Positions 1-5,223 of a stretch of 5,223 nucleotides of DNA are shown piece after piece. The notes beneath the pieces were generated by a model. The model worked only from the letters and a program-made list of their open reading frames with translations, ran no database searches and was not told where the DNA came from. Both the position numbers and the translations under genes were made by a program. This DNA is from Treponema sp. (GTDB lineage: Bacteria; Spirochaetota; Spirochaetia; Treponematales; Breznakiellaceae), in contig JAITJV010000173.1 of the NCBI GenBank assembly GCA_031278755.1, forward strand, positions 1 through 5,223, given 5' to 3'. The first letter of the stretch is position 1. Each line of letters starts with the position of its first letter.

Positions 1-475
1 CGGCAGAAACAAATTCGAGATGTTTCATGCTCATGTACTTTTTGTTTCCCCATTGGCTGTTGGCGACATACCGCGGCCTGGCACATACCGGCGTTAATGC
101 CGAACTGCCGTCGGGGAAACAGCCGGCCGCCCTGGTCCTTCTGCGTATCTCACGGTTCACCCGTTCAACCGCGTTATTTGTCCGTATCTTAAGCCGCTGT
201 TCATACGGAAATTCAGTATAGGCGGGGGTTTCTTCCATGCCGTCTTTTATTTTCTTCGCGGCTTCCTTTAATCTCATTTCCGGTAACGTTTCTATAACTT
301 CTCCGGCTTTCTTTAACGAAGCCTCTTTGCCTTCCCGCGCATGGACGGCTTTCAGCATCTTCGCCGCTATGGCGGTTTTCCCTTTGGGTGCCGCCGAAAA
401 TACATTCCGGTAAAAATGCACACTGTGCCGCTGGTGTTTCGTATAACGTTCCGGCTGCATAGAACGATCTGTTGT
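1..475 (-). pseudogene. IS256/Mutator-family transposase, C-terminal remnant (5'-truncated, runs off left edge)
   Basis: Reading the minus strand from 475 down to position 2 gives 158 uninterrupted codons with no plausible start, preceded by an in-frame TAA at 478-476. The translation matches the C-terminal half of IS256-type DDE transposases: HSVHFYRN (the family's W/HQRCxVHFxRN region), then EETPAYTEFPYEQ, KIRTNNAVERVNREIRRRTR and a QWGNKKYMSMKHL tail. The Glu codon at 166-164, in NAVERVNRE, lies in the motif that carries the third catalytic acid. The N-terminal half, with the two catalytic Asp residues (about 230-250 residues in a normal protein of about 400), is missing, so this copy cannot be active. 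The stop codon and the IS end lie outside the window. Several usually hydrophobic positions are Pro or Thr (ALTPVCARPRYVA), which suggests point decay. Family assignment is confident; the exact junction is only placed near 450-478. Confidence 0.87.
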
Positions 476-480
476 TTAGT

Positions 481-591
481 GTCCGCCCACAAAGTCGGTT
501 GCTTTGCGGACGGACCTTGCAGGTGCTCCCGTTTTGTACCAAAACGGTACGCAGCATGCGTTTTTTAAGGAAACCGCGGACCTGCGGTCCG
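481..591. repeat. Cluster of short perfect inverted repeats (hairpin-rich non-coding segment)
   Basis: Five stem-loops follow one another here: GTCCGC (481-486) with GCGGAC (506-511), extended by AAAG/CTTT inside; ACCT/AGGT (514-524, loop TGC); CCGTTTTG (529-536) with CAAAACGG (540-547), loop TAC; CGCA/TGCG (550-560, loop GCA), followed by six T at 561-566; and CGGACC (577-582) with GGTCCG (586-591), loop TGC. Four of the five have a three-base loop. The segment begins two bases beyond the point where the transposase frame closes, so it may be the junction, part of another mobile element, or a REP-like extragenic palindromic unit. I recognise no family. The CGCA/TGCG hairpin plus T-run could be a weak rightward terminator, but its stem is only 4 bp. 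Confidence 0.6.
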
Positions 592-640
592 AGTCCATAA
601 TGTGTCTGCATTATGAACAGATTCTATATACTGCTTCGGC

Positions 641-669
641 TGGAAAAAATCCCCCTCTCATGCTATACT
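641..669 (+). promoter_or_regulatory. Candidate sigma-70 promoter of mscS (extended -10)
   Basis: TGGAAA at 641-646 matches four of six -35 positions. After a 17-bp spacer comes TATACT at 664-669, preceded by TG one base upstream (TGCTATACT), an extended -10. Transcription would begin near 676, just before the ribosome site at 679-687, giving a leader of about 14 nt. A second TATACT at 627-632 has no good -35. Seen in sequence; function is inferred. Confidence 0.5.
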
Positions 670-678
670 TTCCCTATC

Positions 679-687
679 GGAGAAAGG
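679..687 (+). promoter_or_regulatory. Shine-Dalgarno site that fixes the mscS start
   Basis: GGAGAAAGG is a purine-rich ribosome site. Its GGAG is 7 nt before the ATG at 690, and its AGG is 8 nt before the ATG at 696, so either Met is possible; both are in frame. It argues against the much longer upstream extension of the same open frame (to 504), which has no comparable site and crosses the hairpin cluster and the promoter. Confidence 0.7.
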
Positions 688-689
688 TC

Positions 690-1550
690 ATGAACATGAG
701 TGAATTGTTCTTTGAGTTCTGGAACGATCGGAGCACCGCCGTATTTATTCTAGGCCGGCGTGTGCTTACCGCGGTTCTGATAGCCGTCGTGGGAAAGTTA
801 CTCATTGCCGCCGCGGGGCGTATCATCAAAAGGGCTGTTGCGGGAAAGATTAAATTTGACGAAACGCTCGGGTCCATGCTGAAGCTGATCATTACCTATT
901 TGGTTATCATCATCTGCGCCATCATGATCCTGGACGTCTTCGGGGTAAACACCACGAGCCTTATCGCGGTACTTGGCGCGGCGGGGGTGGCCGTGGGCCT
1001 TGCGCTCAGGGATACGCTGAGCAATATTGCCGCGGGGATCATCCTTATCTTTCTCCGTTTTTACAAGAAAGGTGATTTCATAGAATTCGGCTCTGTCATG
1101 GGCACGGTGCGCGAAATGGATCTTTTTACCACTACCCTTGAAACAGCCGACGGGGTGTACATCTCCGCCCCCAATTCAAGCGTGTGGGGTACTCCCCTGA
1201 AAAATTATTCGCGGAATCCGCAGCGGCGCATGGATCTTTCGGTACGGATTTCCTTTGACGATTCGATAGACGCGGCCTTTCAGGTTATGCAGGACATTAT
1301 CACGGAGGAAAAGCGTTTTCTTGCAGATCCGCCGCCCCAGATCCTGGTTCAGTCGCCGGGCGACAGTTCCATAACCATACTGCTCCGGGCCTGGGCGTTC
1401 TCGGATGTGTACTGGACTGTGTATTGGGAACAGACGAAGGGCCTTAAAGAAAAAATGGAAGCCGCGGGCCTCCGTATCCCCTATCCGCGTCAGGATCTTG
1501 CCATAACCGGAGGGATAGGCCGGGACGATCCTGAAAAACGTACCTCATGA
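690..1550 (+). CDS. mscS: Small-conductance mechanosensitive channel, MscS family
   Basis: Inner-membrane channel that opens under membrane tension and releases solutes during hypo-osmotic shock; family members are homoheptamers. The 286 residues equal the length of E. coli MscS. Three membrane helices are visible: about 18-45, 62-84 and 88-122. The third carries the pore signature (SLIAVLGAAGVAVGLAL, 90-106) followed by TLSNIAAGI (109-117). The beta domain follows with the PNS (161-163) and NYSR (172-175) family motifs, then the soluble C-terminal cage domain. Relative to E. coli, the pore Leu105/Leu109 pair aligns with Val100/Leu104, and the Gln112-Gly113 hinge aligns with Arg107-Asp108; an acidic residue there is, as far as I recall, common in the family. 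ATG 690 is chosen for its ribosome site; 696 would give 284 residues. It has its own promoter and ends tail to tail with the small minus-strand gene, its TGA interleaved with that gene's stop. It appears monocistronic; no terminator is visible. Confidence 0.93.
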   Translation: MNMSELFFEFWNDRSTAVFILGRRVLTAVLIAVVGKLLIAAAGRIIKRAVAGKIKFDETLGSMLKLIITYLVIIICAIMILDVFGVNTTSLIAVLGAAGVAVGLALRDTLSNIAAGIILIFLRFYKKGDFIEFGSVMGTVREMDLFTTTLETADGVYISAPNSSVWGTPLKNYSRNPQRRMDLSVRISFDDSIDAAFQVMQDIITEEKRFLADPPPQILVQSPGDSSITILLRAWAFSDVYWTVYWEQTKGLKEKMEAAGLRIPYPRQDLAITGGIGRDDPEKRTS

Positions 1551-1754
1551 CCTATTTCCGGATTTTGTTTCGAACTCTTTCCTTGTGAAGGAAGGACAAT
1601 GCCGCCCCGTCGCCCGGAACACCTCGACAGACGGCAGATGGAGGCTTTTGATCCCGAAAAGCATGCAGGACCGGGGAAAAGCCGGCTCCCATGTGACTTT
1701 AAACCAGGCGCATTTGATACAATCCGGAGGGTGGCTTGGGGTCTCGGCGCTCAT
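1545..1754 (-). CDS. Small conserved four-cysteine protein of unknown function
   Basis: This 69-residue protein has Cys12, Cys15, Cys30 and Cys53 (C-x2-C-x14-C-x22-C). The core reads CIKCAWFKVTWEPAFPRSC, then FGIKS (33-37), LPSVEV (40-45) and ATGRHC (48-53). I recall small uncharacterised bacterial proteins with the same layout (CxxCxxF.VTW[DE]...P..C...GFKS..PS..V...[ST]G..C..F), so I judge it real rather than a shadow frame, but I cannot name a function. The cysteines suggest a metal site or redox role (inference). No signal peptide or membrane helix, so probably cytoplasmic. Start: ATG 1754 is preferred. No Shine-Dalgarno precedes it, but TATAAT ends 6 nt upstream, which fits a leaderless message; the frame also opens at a TTG (1790) inside the apparent -35 box. 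Its TGA overlaps the mscS stop. Opposite-strand frames over this segment are judged shadows. Confidence 0.72.
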   Translation of the reverse strand: MSAETPSHPPDCIKCAWFKVTWEPAFPRSCMLFGIKSLHLPSVEVFRATGRHCPSFTRKEFETKSGNRS

Positions 1755-1760
1755 GGGCCG

Positions 1761-1790
1761 ATTATAGCACGAAGAGGCGTAGATCTGCAA
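1761..1790 (-). promoter_or_regulatory. Candidate promoter of the small cysteine protein gene, near-leaderless
   Basis: On the minus strand, TTGCAG (1790-1785) is followed after 18 bp by a perfect TATAAT (1766-1761), then CGGCCC and the ATG at 1754. Transcription would start at or within a base or two of the start codon, consistent with the missing ribosome site. The -35 match is only the TTG core. Confidence 0.45.
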
Positions 1791-1817
1791 TTTAATATGC
1801 CAAATTACAGCTTGCAG
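1785..1817. repeat. Inverted repeat in the divergent intergenic region (possible operator)
   Basis: CTGCAA (1785-1790) and TTGCAG (1812-1817) are perfect inverted copies flanking an A/T-rich centre, which itself contains AATTT (1789-1793) and AAATT (1802-1806) in inverted orientation. The arms coincide with the candidate -35 boxes of both outward-facing promoters, so a dimeric regulator bound here could control both genes. The operator role is inference. Confidence 0.4.
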
Positions 1818-1840
1818 GCATTTCCGCTTTGGAGTATCGT
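1812..1840 (+). promoter_or_regulatory. Candidate promoter of the ptsI-der-merR cluster
   Basis: TTGCAG (1812-1817), a 17-bp spacer and TATCGT (1835-1840, four of six matches) would start transcription near 1847, almost on the ptsI ATG at 1850. This fits the poor ribosome site before ptsI (GGAG at 1831-1834 is 15 nt away; GAG at 1844-1846 is too close). An alternative is the extended -10 TGATACAAT (1715-1723) with GTGACT (1693-1698), 19 bp spacer, which would lie inside the small minus-strand gene and give a leader of about 120 nt. Neither is strong. Confidence 0.3.
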
Positions 1841-1849
1841 GTAGAGTGA

Positions 1850-3586
1850 ATGAAAACCATCACCGGAATACCCGCGTCGCCGGGCGTCGCCATAGGCAGC
1901 GCCTTTTTGTATGTGGATAACGATGTCCCCGAGATTCCCCGCTACAACATGATCAGGGAGCTGGCCGGTTCCGAGATTCTGCGGCTCAGGGCGGCCATAA
2001 ACGAAGCCGAAGAGGAGCTGCGCGCTATTCTGGATCGGTCGAAAAAGGAAATGAGCGGCGAACATACCGCCATTTTTGAAGCCCATATCATGATGCTTGA
2101 AGATGCTGATTTTATCAGGCAGCTTGAAAAGCGCATATCGGATGAACTGCAGAACGCCGAATGGGTTGTTTGGGATATGGCCCGGGAACTTATGGGAAAG
2201 ATGATGGCTTCCCCCGATCCTGTTTTCCGCGATCGGGTGGTGGACATAAACGATGTTTCCAAGCGGGTTTTGTACCGCCTTCTTTCAATAAAAAAGATTT
2301 CCCTTGCCGATATTAAGAATGACTGCATCCTTGTCGCTCATGATCTTCTGCCGTCAGAAGTGATGATGATGAACCGCGGCTGTGTAAAGGCCATAGTCAT
2401 GGATATGGGAGGCGGGACCAGCCATACGGCGATTCTTGCCCGCGCCTTCAACATTCCCGCGGCGCTGGGCCTTTCGACGGCGACTACGGAAATTGCCGGC
2501 GGCGATACTATTGCAGTTGACGGCAACTCGGGCGAAGTGACCATCAATCCGGACAAGACTGTTCTTTCAAAGTATCAAAAAGCAACGGTAATTTACCTTA
2601 AAAAAAGAAACGAATTCTTAAGAATGCGGGATCTTCCGGCTGAAACCGTTGACGGACGCCGTTTTACGCTCAAGGCGAATATAGAAATCCCCGAGGAAGC
2701 CGAGTCCGCCGCCGACTACGGCGCGCAGGGCATAGGCCTTTACCGTTCCGAATTTCTCTTTCTTGCTCCGGGCAAAGCCGCCGAGGAAGAAGTTCAGTTT
2801 GAAGCCTACAGGCGGGTGCTTACGGCAATGGGAGATTTTCCTGTTACCATCAGGACCGTGGATATAGGCGGCGACAAGGTGCTGGCGGATTTTCAGGCTA
2901 CGCTTGAAAAAAATCCCCTCCTTGGCTGGCGCGCGATACGTTTTTCACTGGCCCTTCCGGATCTTTTTAAAACGCAGCTGCGGGCCATACTCCGCGCCAG
3001 CATGTACGGAAATGTCAGGATTATGTTTCCGCTGATCTCCGGCTTTGAAGAGCTGGAACAGGCGCGTCTTCTTCTTGATGAGGCGCGTGAAGAATGCCGG
3101 AAAAAGGGGCAGGTATTTTCTGATCACATTGCAGTGGGCACGATGATCGAAGTTCCTTCGGCGGCAATGATTGCGGATATACTTGCCGGCCGGTCCGATT
3201 TTTTTTCCATAGGAACAAACGACCTTATCCAGTATTCACTGGCGGTGGACCGCGGAAATGAACGGGTCAATTATCTTGCCCAGCCTGTTCACCCTGCCGT
3301 GTTGCGTTTTCTCAAAAAAACCATAGATGCGGCTCATGAAAAGGGCATCGTCGCCGCCATGTGCGGAGAGATGGCCGGGGACCCCGGAGTTACCGCGGTG
3401 CTGATGGGGCTTGGTCTTGATGAATTCAGCATGGCCGCGCAGTCCATTCCCGCAGTCAAGAAGATCATACGGAAGTTAAACAGGGAAGACTGCGGGCTTC
3501 TTGCCGGGGAACTTCTCAAGGGCCGTTCCGCCTCGGAAAACAATGAAACGCTGCAGAAGTGGATGGCCAAACGCCGCCTGCCCTGA
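1850..3586 (+). CDS. ptsI: PTS Enzyme I (phosphoenolpyruvate-protein phosphotransferase)
   Basis: Cytoplasmic first enzyme of the phosphotransferase system: it autophosphorylates on histidine from PEP and passes the phosphate to HPr. The 578 residues are close to E. coli's 575. Order: the typical TGIPASPGVAIG N-terminus (5-16); helical HPr-binding part of the N domain with EAHIMMLED (77-85); phosphohistidine site GGGTSHTAILAR (187-198), His192; then the C-terminal PEP-binding barrel from about 265. There I see GIGLYRSEFLF (294-304, Arg299), RTVDIGGDK (335-343), GWRAIR (359-364), Glu434 in TMIEVPSA, Asn457-Asp458 in FSIGTNDLIQYSLAVDRGN, and the acid/base Cys505 in CGEMAGD (505-511). All expected catalytic residues are present. 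The start is firm because an in-frame TGA (1847-1849) directly precedes the ATG. No ptsH, hprK or EII gene is in the window; some treponemes have an incomplete, probably regulatory PTS. der follows after 20 bp. Confidence 0.96.
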   Translation: MKTITGIPASPGVAIGSAFLYVDNDVPEIPRYNMIRELAGSEILRLRAAINEAEEELRAILDRSKKEMSGEHTAIFEAHIMMLEDADFIRQLEKRISDELQNAEWVVWDMARELMGKMMASPDPVFRDRVVDINDVSKRVLYRLLSIKKISLADIKNDCILVAHDLLPSEVMMMNRGCVKAIVMDMGGGTSHTAILARAFNIPAALGLSTATTEIAGGDTIAVDGNSGEVTINPDKTVLSKYQKATVIYLKKRNEFLRMRDLPAETVDGRRFTLKANIEIPEEAESAADYGAQGIGLYRSEFLFLAPGKAAEEEVQFEAYRRVLTAMGDFPVTIRTVDIGGDKVLADFQATLEKNPLLGWRAIRFSLALPDLFKTQLRAILRASMYGNVRIMFPLISGFEELEQARLLLDEAREECRKKGQVFSDHIAVGTMIEVPSAAMIADILAGRSDFFSIGTNDLIQYSLAVDRGNERVNYLAQPVHPAVLRFLKKTIDAAHEKGIVAAMCGEMAGDPGVTAVLMGLGLDEFSMAAQSIPAVKKIIRKLNREDCGLLAGELLKGRSASENNETLQKWMAKRRLP

Positions 3587-3606
3587 GCCTTTTTACGGGA
3601 AAAAGT

Positions 3607-5025
3607 ATGGAATACAGTACGGAAAAAAAATACACGGGGCTTCCCGTAGTGGCGCTCGCCGGGCGGCCGAATGTGGGGAAATCAACGCTGTTCAACCGGC
3701 TCCTTGGAAAGCGCAGGGCCATTACCGATCCTGCTCCGGGCGTTACAAGGGACCCGGTAGAAGCGGAGACGGAAATTCTGGGGAAGCCGCTCAGGCTTAT
3801 TGATACGGGGGGCTTCCGCCTGGAACGGGATCTGGCTTCTGCGCCCAGGGCGGCCTCCGCGATGAATGCCGCGGCCGCCGCCGGCGCCGCGGAGGAGCTT
3901 GACAGCCTTGTTGTTGAAAAAACACTCCGAACCGTAAAGCAGGCCGATCTTGTCGTGCTTGTGCTCGAAGCGGGGGAGCTTACCGCGGAAGATGAGGAAT
4001 TTATCAATTTATTGCGGCCCTTCGGGGAGAGGCTCATCGTTGCGGTGAACAAGACCGAAGGGGGGCGGCGCAAAGAAGAAGCCTGGAATTTTCTTTCGCT
4101 CGGTTTTGAAAAAATTTACATGATTTCGGCGGAGCACGGGGATCATATCGAAGAATTGCGGAAAGCAATAATTGATTCACTCGATTTTTCTGCGGTCGGC
4201 GCGGCGCCTTCTGAAAAAGTATTTATCAAAATCGCCCTTTTGGGAAAGCCCAATACGGGAAAGTCTACCCTTTCAAACCGCCTTACCTCTTCGGAGGCTT
4301 CCATCACAAGCGGGATACCGGGGACAACCCGCGACGTAGTGGAGGGGGCTTTTGTCTGGAAGGGCCGAAACTTCCGCGTGCTTGATACCGCGGGGATACG
4401 GCGGAAAAGCAAAGTTACCGAAAACATTGAATACTATTCGGTGAACAGGGCCATTAAAACGATAGACAGCGCGGATATTGTTTTCCTTGTGATAGACGCG
4501 GAAGAGGGGCTTTCCGATCAGGATAAAAAGATCGCCGCGCTTGCAAGCGAAAAGGGGCGGGGCATTATCCTTGTGCTTAACAAGTGGGATCTTATGCCGC
4601 AGATAAAGAATACTTTTGAAGCGGTGTCCAGCCGCATCCGCTTTCTTTTCGGAAAAATGGAATACGCCCCTATCGTTTCCGTCAGCGCCGCCGGCGGAAG
4701 CGGGGTGGACAAACTTCTCAGTACGGCGATCACCGTTTATTCCCAGCTTACAAAAAGAATTGAAACGGGGAGGTTAAACCAGGCGCTGCAACGCTGGCTT
4801 GCGGAAAGTCCGCCCCCGTCCGGTCCCCAGACCCGTTTCAGCGTTAAATACGCGGTCCAGTCTTCGCAAAATCCCGCGGCCTTTATCTTTTTTGTTTCGC
4901 GCCCCCGGGCGGTAAGCGAGGCCTATGTGTCGTACCTCAGAAACAAAATACGGCGGGATTTGGGTTTTTCCCTCATTCCGGTTATAATAGAAATACGGGG
5001 AAGCAGTTCCCGGCGGAGGGAATGA
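3607..5025 (+). CDS. der: Ribosome assembly GTPase Der (EngA), two tandem G domains
   Basis: Essential cytoplasmic GTPase of the Der family that assists 50S subunit maturation. It has 472 residues; many Der proteins are about 435-490. G domain 1: P-loop GRPNVGKST (19-27), Thr47, DTGG (66-69), NKTE (148-151), SAEHG (174-178). G domain 2: GKPNTGKST (213-221), Thr240/241, DTAG (260-263), NKWD (325-328) and VSVSA for G5. A C-terminal KH-like domain starts near 395 (RLNQALQRWL) and ends in a basic RRRE tail. Two oddities: an alanine-rich stretch (about 77-95) after switch II of domain 1, and NKTE where NKxD is expected in domain 1. ATG 3607 is preferred: it follows GGGA (3597-3600) by 6 nt and begins the normal N-terminus, whereas the in-frame ATG at 3559 would overlap ptsI and add 16 unrelated residues. 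It lies 20 bp after ptsI and 3 bp before the regulator gene, so is probably co-transcribed. Confidence 0.96.
   Translation: MEYSTEKKYTGLPVVALAGRPNVGKSTLFNRLLGKRRAITDPAPGVTRDPVEAETEILGKPLRLIDTGGFRLERDLASAPRAASAMNAAAAAGAAEELDSLVVEKTLRTVKQADLVVLVLEAGELTAEDEEFINLLRPFGERLIVAVNKTEGGRRKEEAWNFLSLGFEKIYMISAEHGDHIEELRKAIIDSLDFSAVGAAPSEKVFIKIALLGKPNTGKSTLSNRLTSSEASITSGIPGTTRDVVEGAFVWKGRNFRVLDTAGIRRKSKVTENIEYYSVNRAIKTIDSADIVFLVIDAEEGLSDQDKKIAALASEKGRGIILVLNKWDLMPQIKNTFEAVSSRIRFLFGKMEYAPIVSVSAAGGSGVDKLLSTAITVYSQLTKRIETGRLNQALQRWLAESPPPSGPQTRFSVKYAVQSSQNPAAFIFFVSRPRAVSEAYVSYLRNKIRRDLGFSLIPVIIEIRGSSSRRRE
4960..4988 (+). promoter_or_regulatory. Possible internal promoter for the MerR-type gene
   Basis: A perfect TATAAT lies at 4983-4988 within the last codons of der, with TTGGGT (4960-4965) 17 bp upstream sharing the TTG core of a -35. 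Transcription would begin near 4995, about 34 nt before the GTG start of the regulator. It also encodes the normal Val-Ile-Ile stretch of Der, so chance is possible. Confidence 0.3.
5014..5019 (+). promoter_or_regulatory. Shine-Dalgarno site selecting a GTG start
   Basis: GGAGGG, inside the last codons of der, lies 9 nt before the GTG at 5029. The nearer ATG at 5022 is only 2 nt away and opens a frame without family resemblance that soon stops, so the GTG is the start. Confidence 0.7.
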
Positions 5026-5028
5026 ACC

Positions 5029-5223
5029 GTGGGTTCTTATACAAAGCGGGATGCGGAACGCCTGTTAAAAATAAAGAACCATATACTCAGATATTGGGAG
5101 AAAGAAGTGCCCCTCATTCAGCCTTCAAAGGACAATCAGGGGCGCCTGCACTATTCGGACAAGGACATGCAGATCATGTTCCGGCTTAAATACCTTATTT
5201 ATGAAAAGCGTTTTACCCTTGAA
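5029..5223 (+). CDS. MerR-family transcriptional regulator, N-terminal part (cut by right edge)
   Basis: The first 65 codons are visible and the frame is open at the edge. The region resembles the winged helix-turn-helix DNA-binding domain of MerR regulators: ILRYWEKEVPLIQP (19-32) is the family's hallmark (LRYWE helix then the P-rich turn), followed by a wing with GRLHYSDKDM (38-47) and helix IMFRLKYLIYEKRFTLE (49-65). MerR proteins bind as dimers and distort spaced promoters; the effector part lies beyond the window, so the signal is unknown. The first helix-turn is less canonical than usual (TKRDAERLLKIKNH, 5-18). The start is a GTG with a good ribosome site, 3 bp after der, implying translational coupling or at least co-transcription. 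This subtype, with the KEVPLIQPSKDNQGR wing, resembles MerR proteins of general housekeeping neighbourhoods rather than metal-resistance ones (inference). Confidence 0.85.
   Translation, partial: MGSYTKRDAERLLKIKNHILRYWEKEVPLIQPSKDNQGRLHYSDKDMQIMFRLKYLIYEKRFTLE

Noticed and set aside
474..511. Integron attC-like site next to the transposase remnant
   Set aside because: The stem-loop lacks the RYYYAAC/GTTRRRY core pair; GTTTAGT does not fit the consensus.
550..566. Rho-independent terminator (CGCA/TGCG stem followed by six T)
   Set aside because: The stem is only 4 bp and no plus-strand gene ends upstream; kept only as part of the hairpin cluster.
213..611. Minus-strand 132-codon frame over the transposase region
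   Set aside because: It is in a different frame from the recognisable IS256 transposase sequence and has no family features.
504..689. N-terminal extension of the mscS frame by 62 residues
   Set aside because: It crosses the hairpin cluster and the mscS promoter, has no MscS-like sequence, and a good ribosome site sits directly before the ATG at 690.
1579..1593. Hairpin TTCCTT-GTG-AAGGAA as terminator after mscS
   Set aside because: No T-run follows on either strand and it lies inside the coding sequence of the small minus-strand gene.
1693..1723. Extended -10 TGATACAAT with GTGACT as the ptsI promoter
   Set aside because: It lies inside the small minus-strand gene with a 19-bp spacer and would leave a leader of about 120 nt; kept as an alternative, not as a feature.
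1599..1844. Plus-strand 81-codon frame ending 5 bp before ptsI, with AAGGAAGG upstream
   Set aside because: Its translation resembles nothing I know, its first two-thirds are antisense to the better-supported four-cysteine gene, and the purine run before it is the antisense of that gene's codons.
3516..4073. Long minus-strand frame (185 codons) opposite ptsI end and der start
   Set aside because: Ser/Ala/Arg-rich shadow of the GC-rich der coding strand; der is unambiguous here.
5022..5024. ATG overlapping the der stop as start of the downstream gene
   Set aside because: Wrong frame for the MerR domain and only 2 nt from the GGAGGG ribosome site.

Overview
The window is an ordinary bacterial chromosome segment with an insertion-sequence scar at its left edge. 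The gene set (mscS, a lone ptsI, der, a MerR-type regulator) and the style of the proteins suggest a spirochaete, most likely a Treponema of the gut or termite-gut type. That assignment is inference from protein flavour and gene order; no rRNA or other marker gene is present.

Layout. Positions 1-475 hold the 3' part of an IS256/Mutator-family transposase on the minus strand. It has lost its N-terminal half at about position 478 and runs off the left edge. Positions 481-591 are non-coding and packed with short perfect inverted repeats. A sigma-70-like promoter at 641-669 precedes mscS (690-1550, +), a small-conductance mechanosensitive channel of 286 residues. Tail to tail with it, on the minus strand, lies a small gene (1545-1754) for a 69-residue four-cysteine protein of unknown function; the two stop codons share the palindrome TCATGA. 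The 95 bp between this small gene and ptsI (1755-1849) look like a compact divergent promoter region whose two candidate -35 boxes form an inverted repeat.

From 1850 rightward there is a tight co-directional cluster: ptsI (PTS Enzyme I, 1850-3586), der/engA (double-GTPase ribosome assembly factor, 3607-5025) and the start of a MerR-family regulator (5029 to the right edge), with gaps of 20 and 3 bp. These are probably co-transcribed. A possible internal promoter near the end of der could also serve the regulator.

Functional reading. Enzyme I takes phosphate from PEP and passes it to HPr; no HPr or EII gene is in the window. Der matures the 50S ribosomal subunit. MscS protects against hypo-osmotic shock. 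I see no defence system, CRISPR array, tRNA, rRNA or clearly new multi-gene system. The most worthwhile items are the small cysteine-motif gene with its promoter arrangement, the alanine-rich insertion and altered G4 motif in Der, and the hairpin cluster beside the broken transposase.
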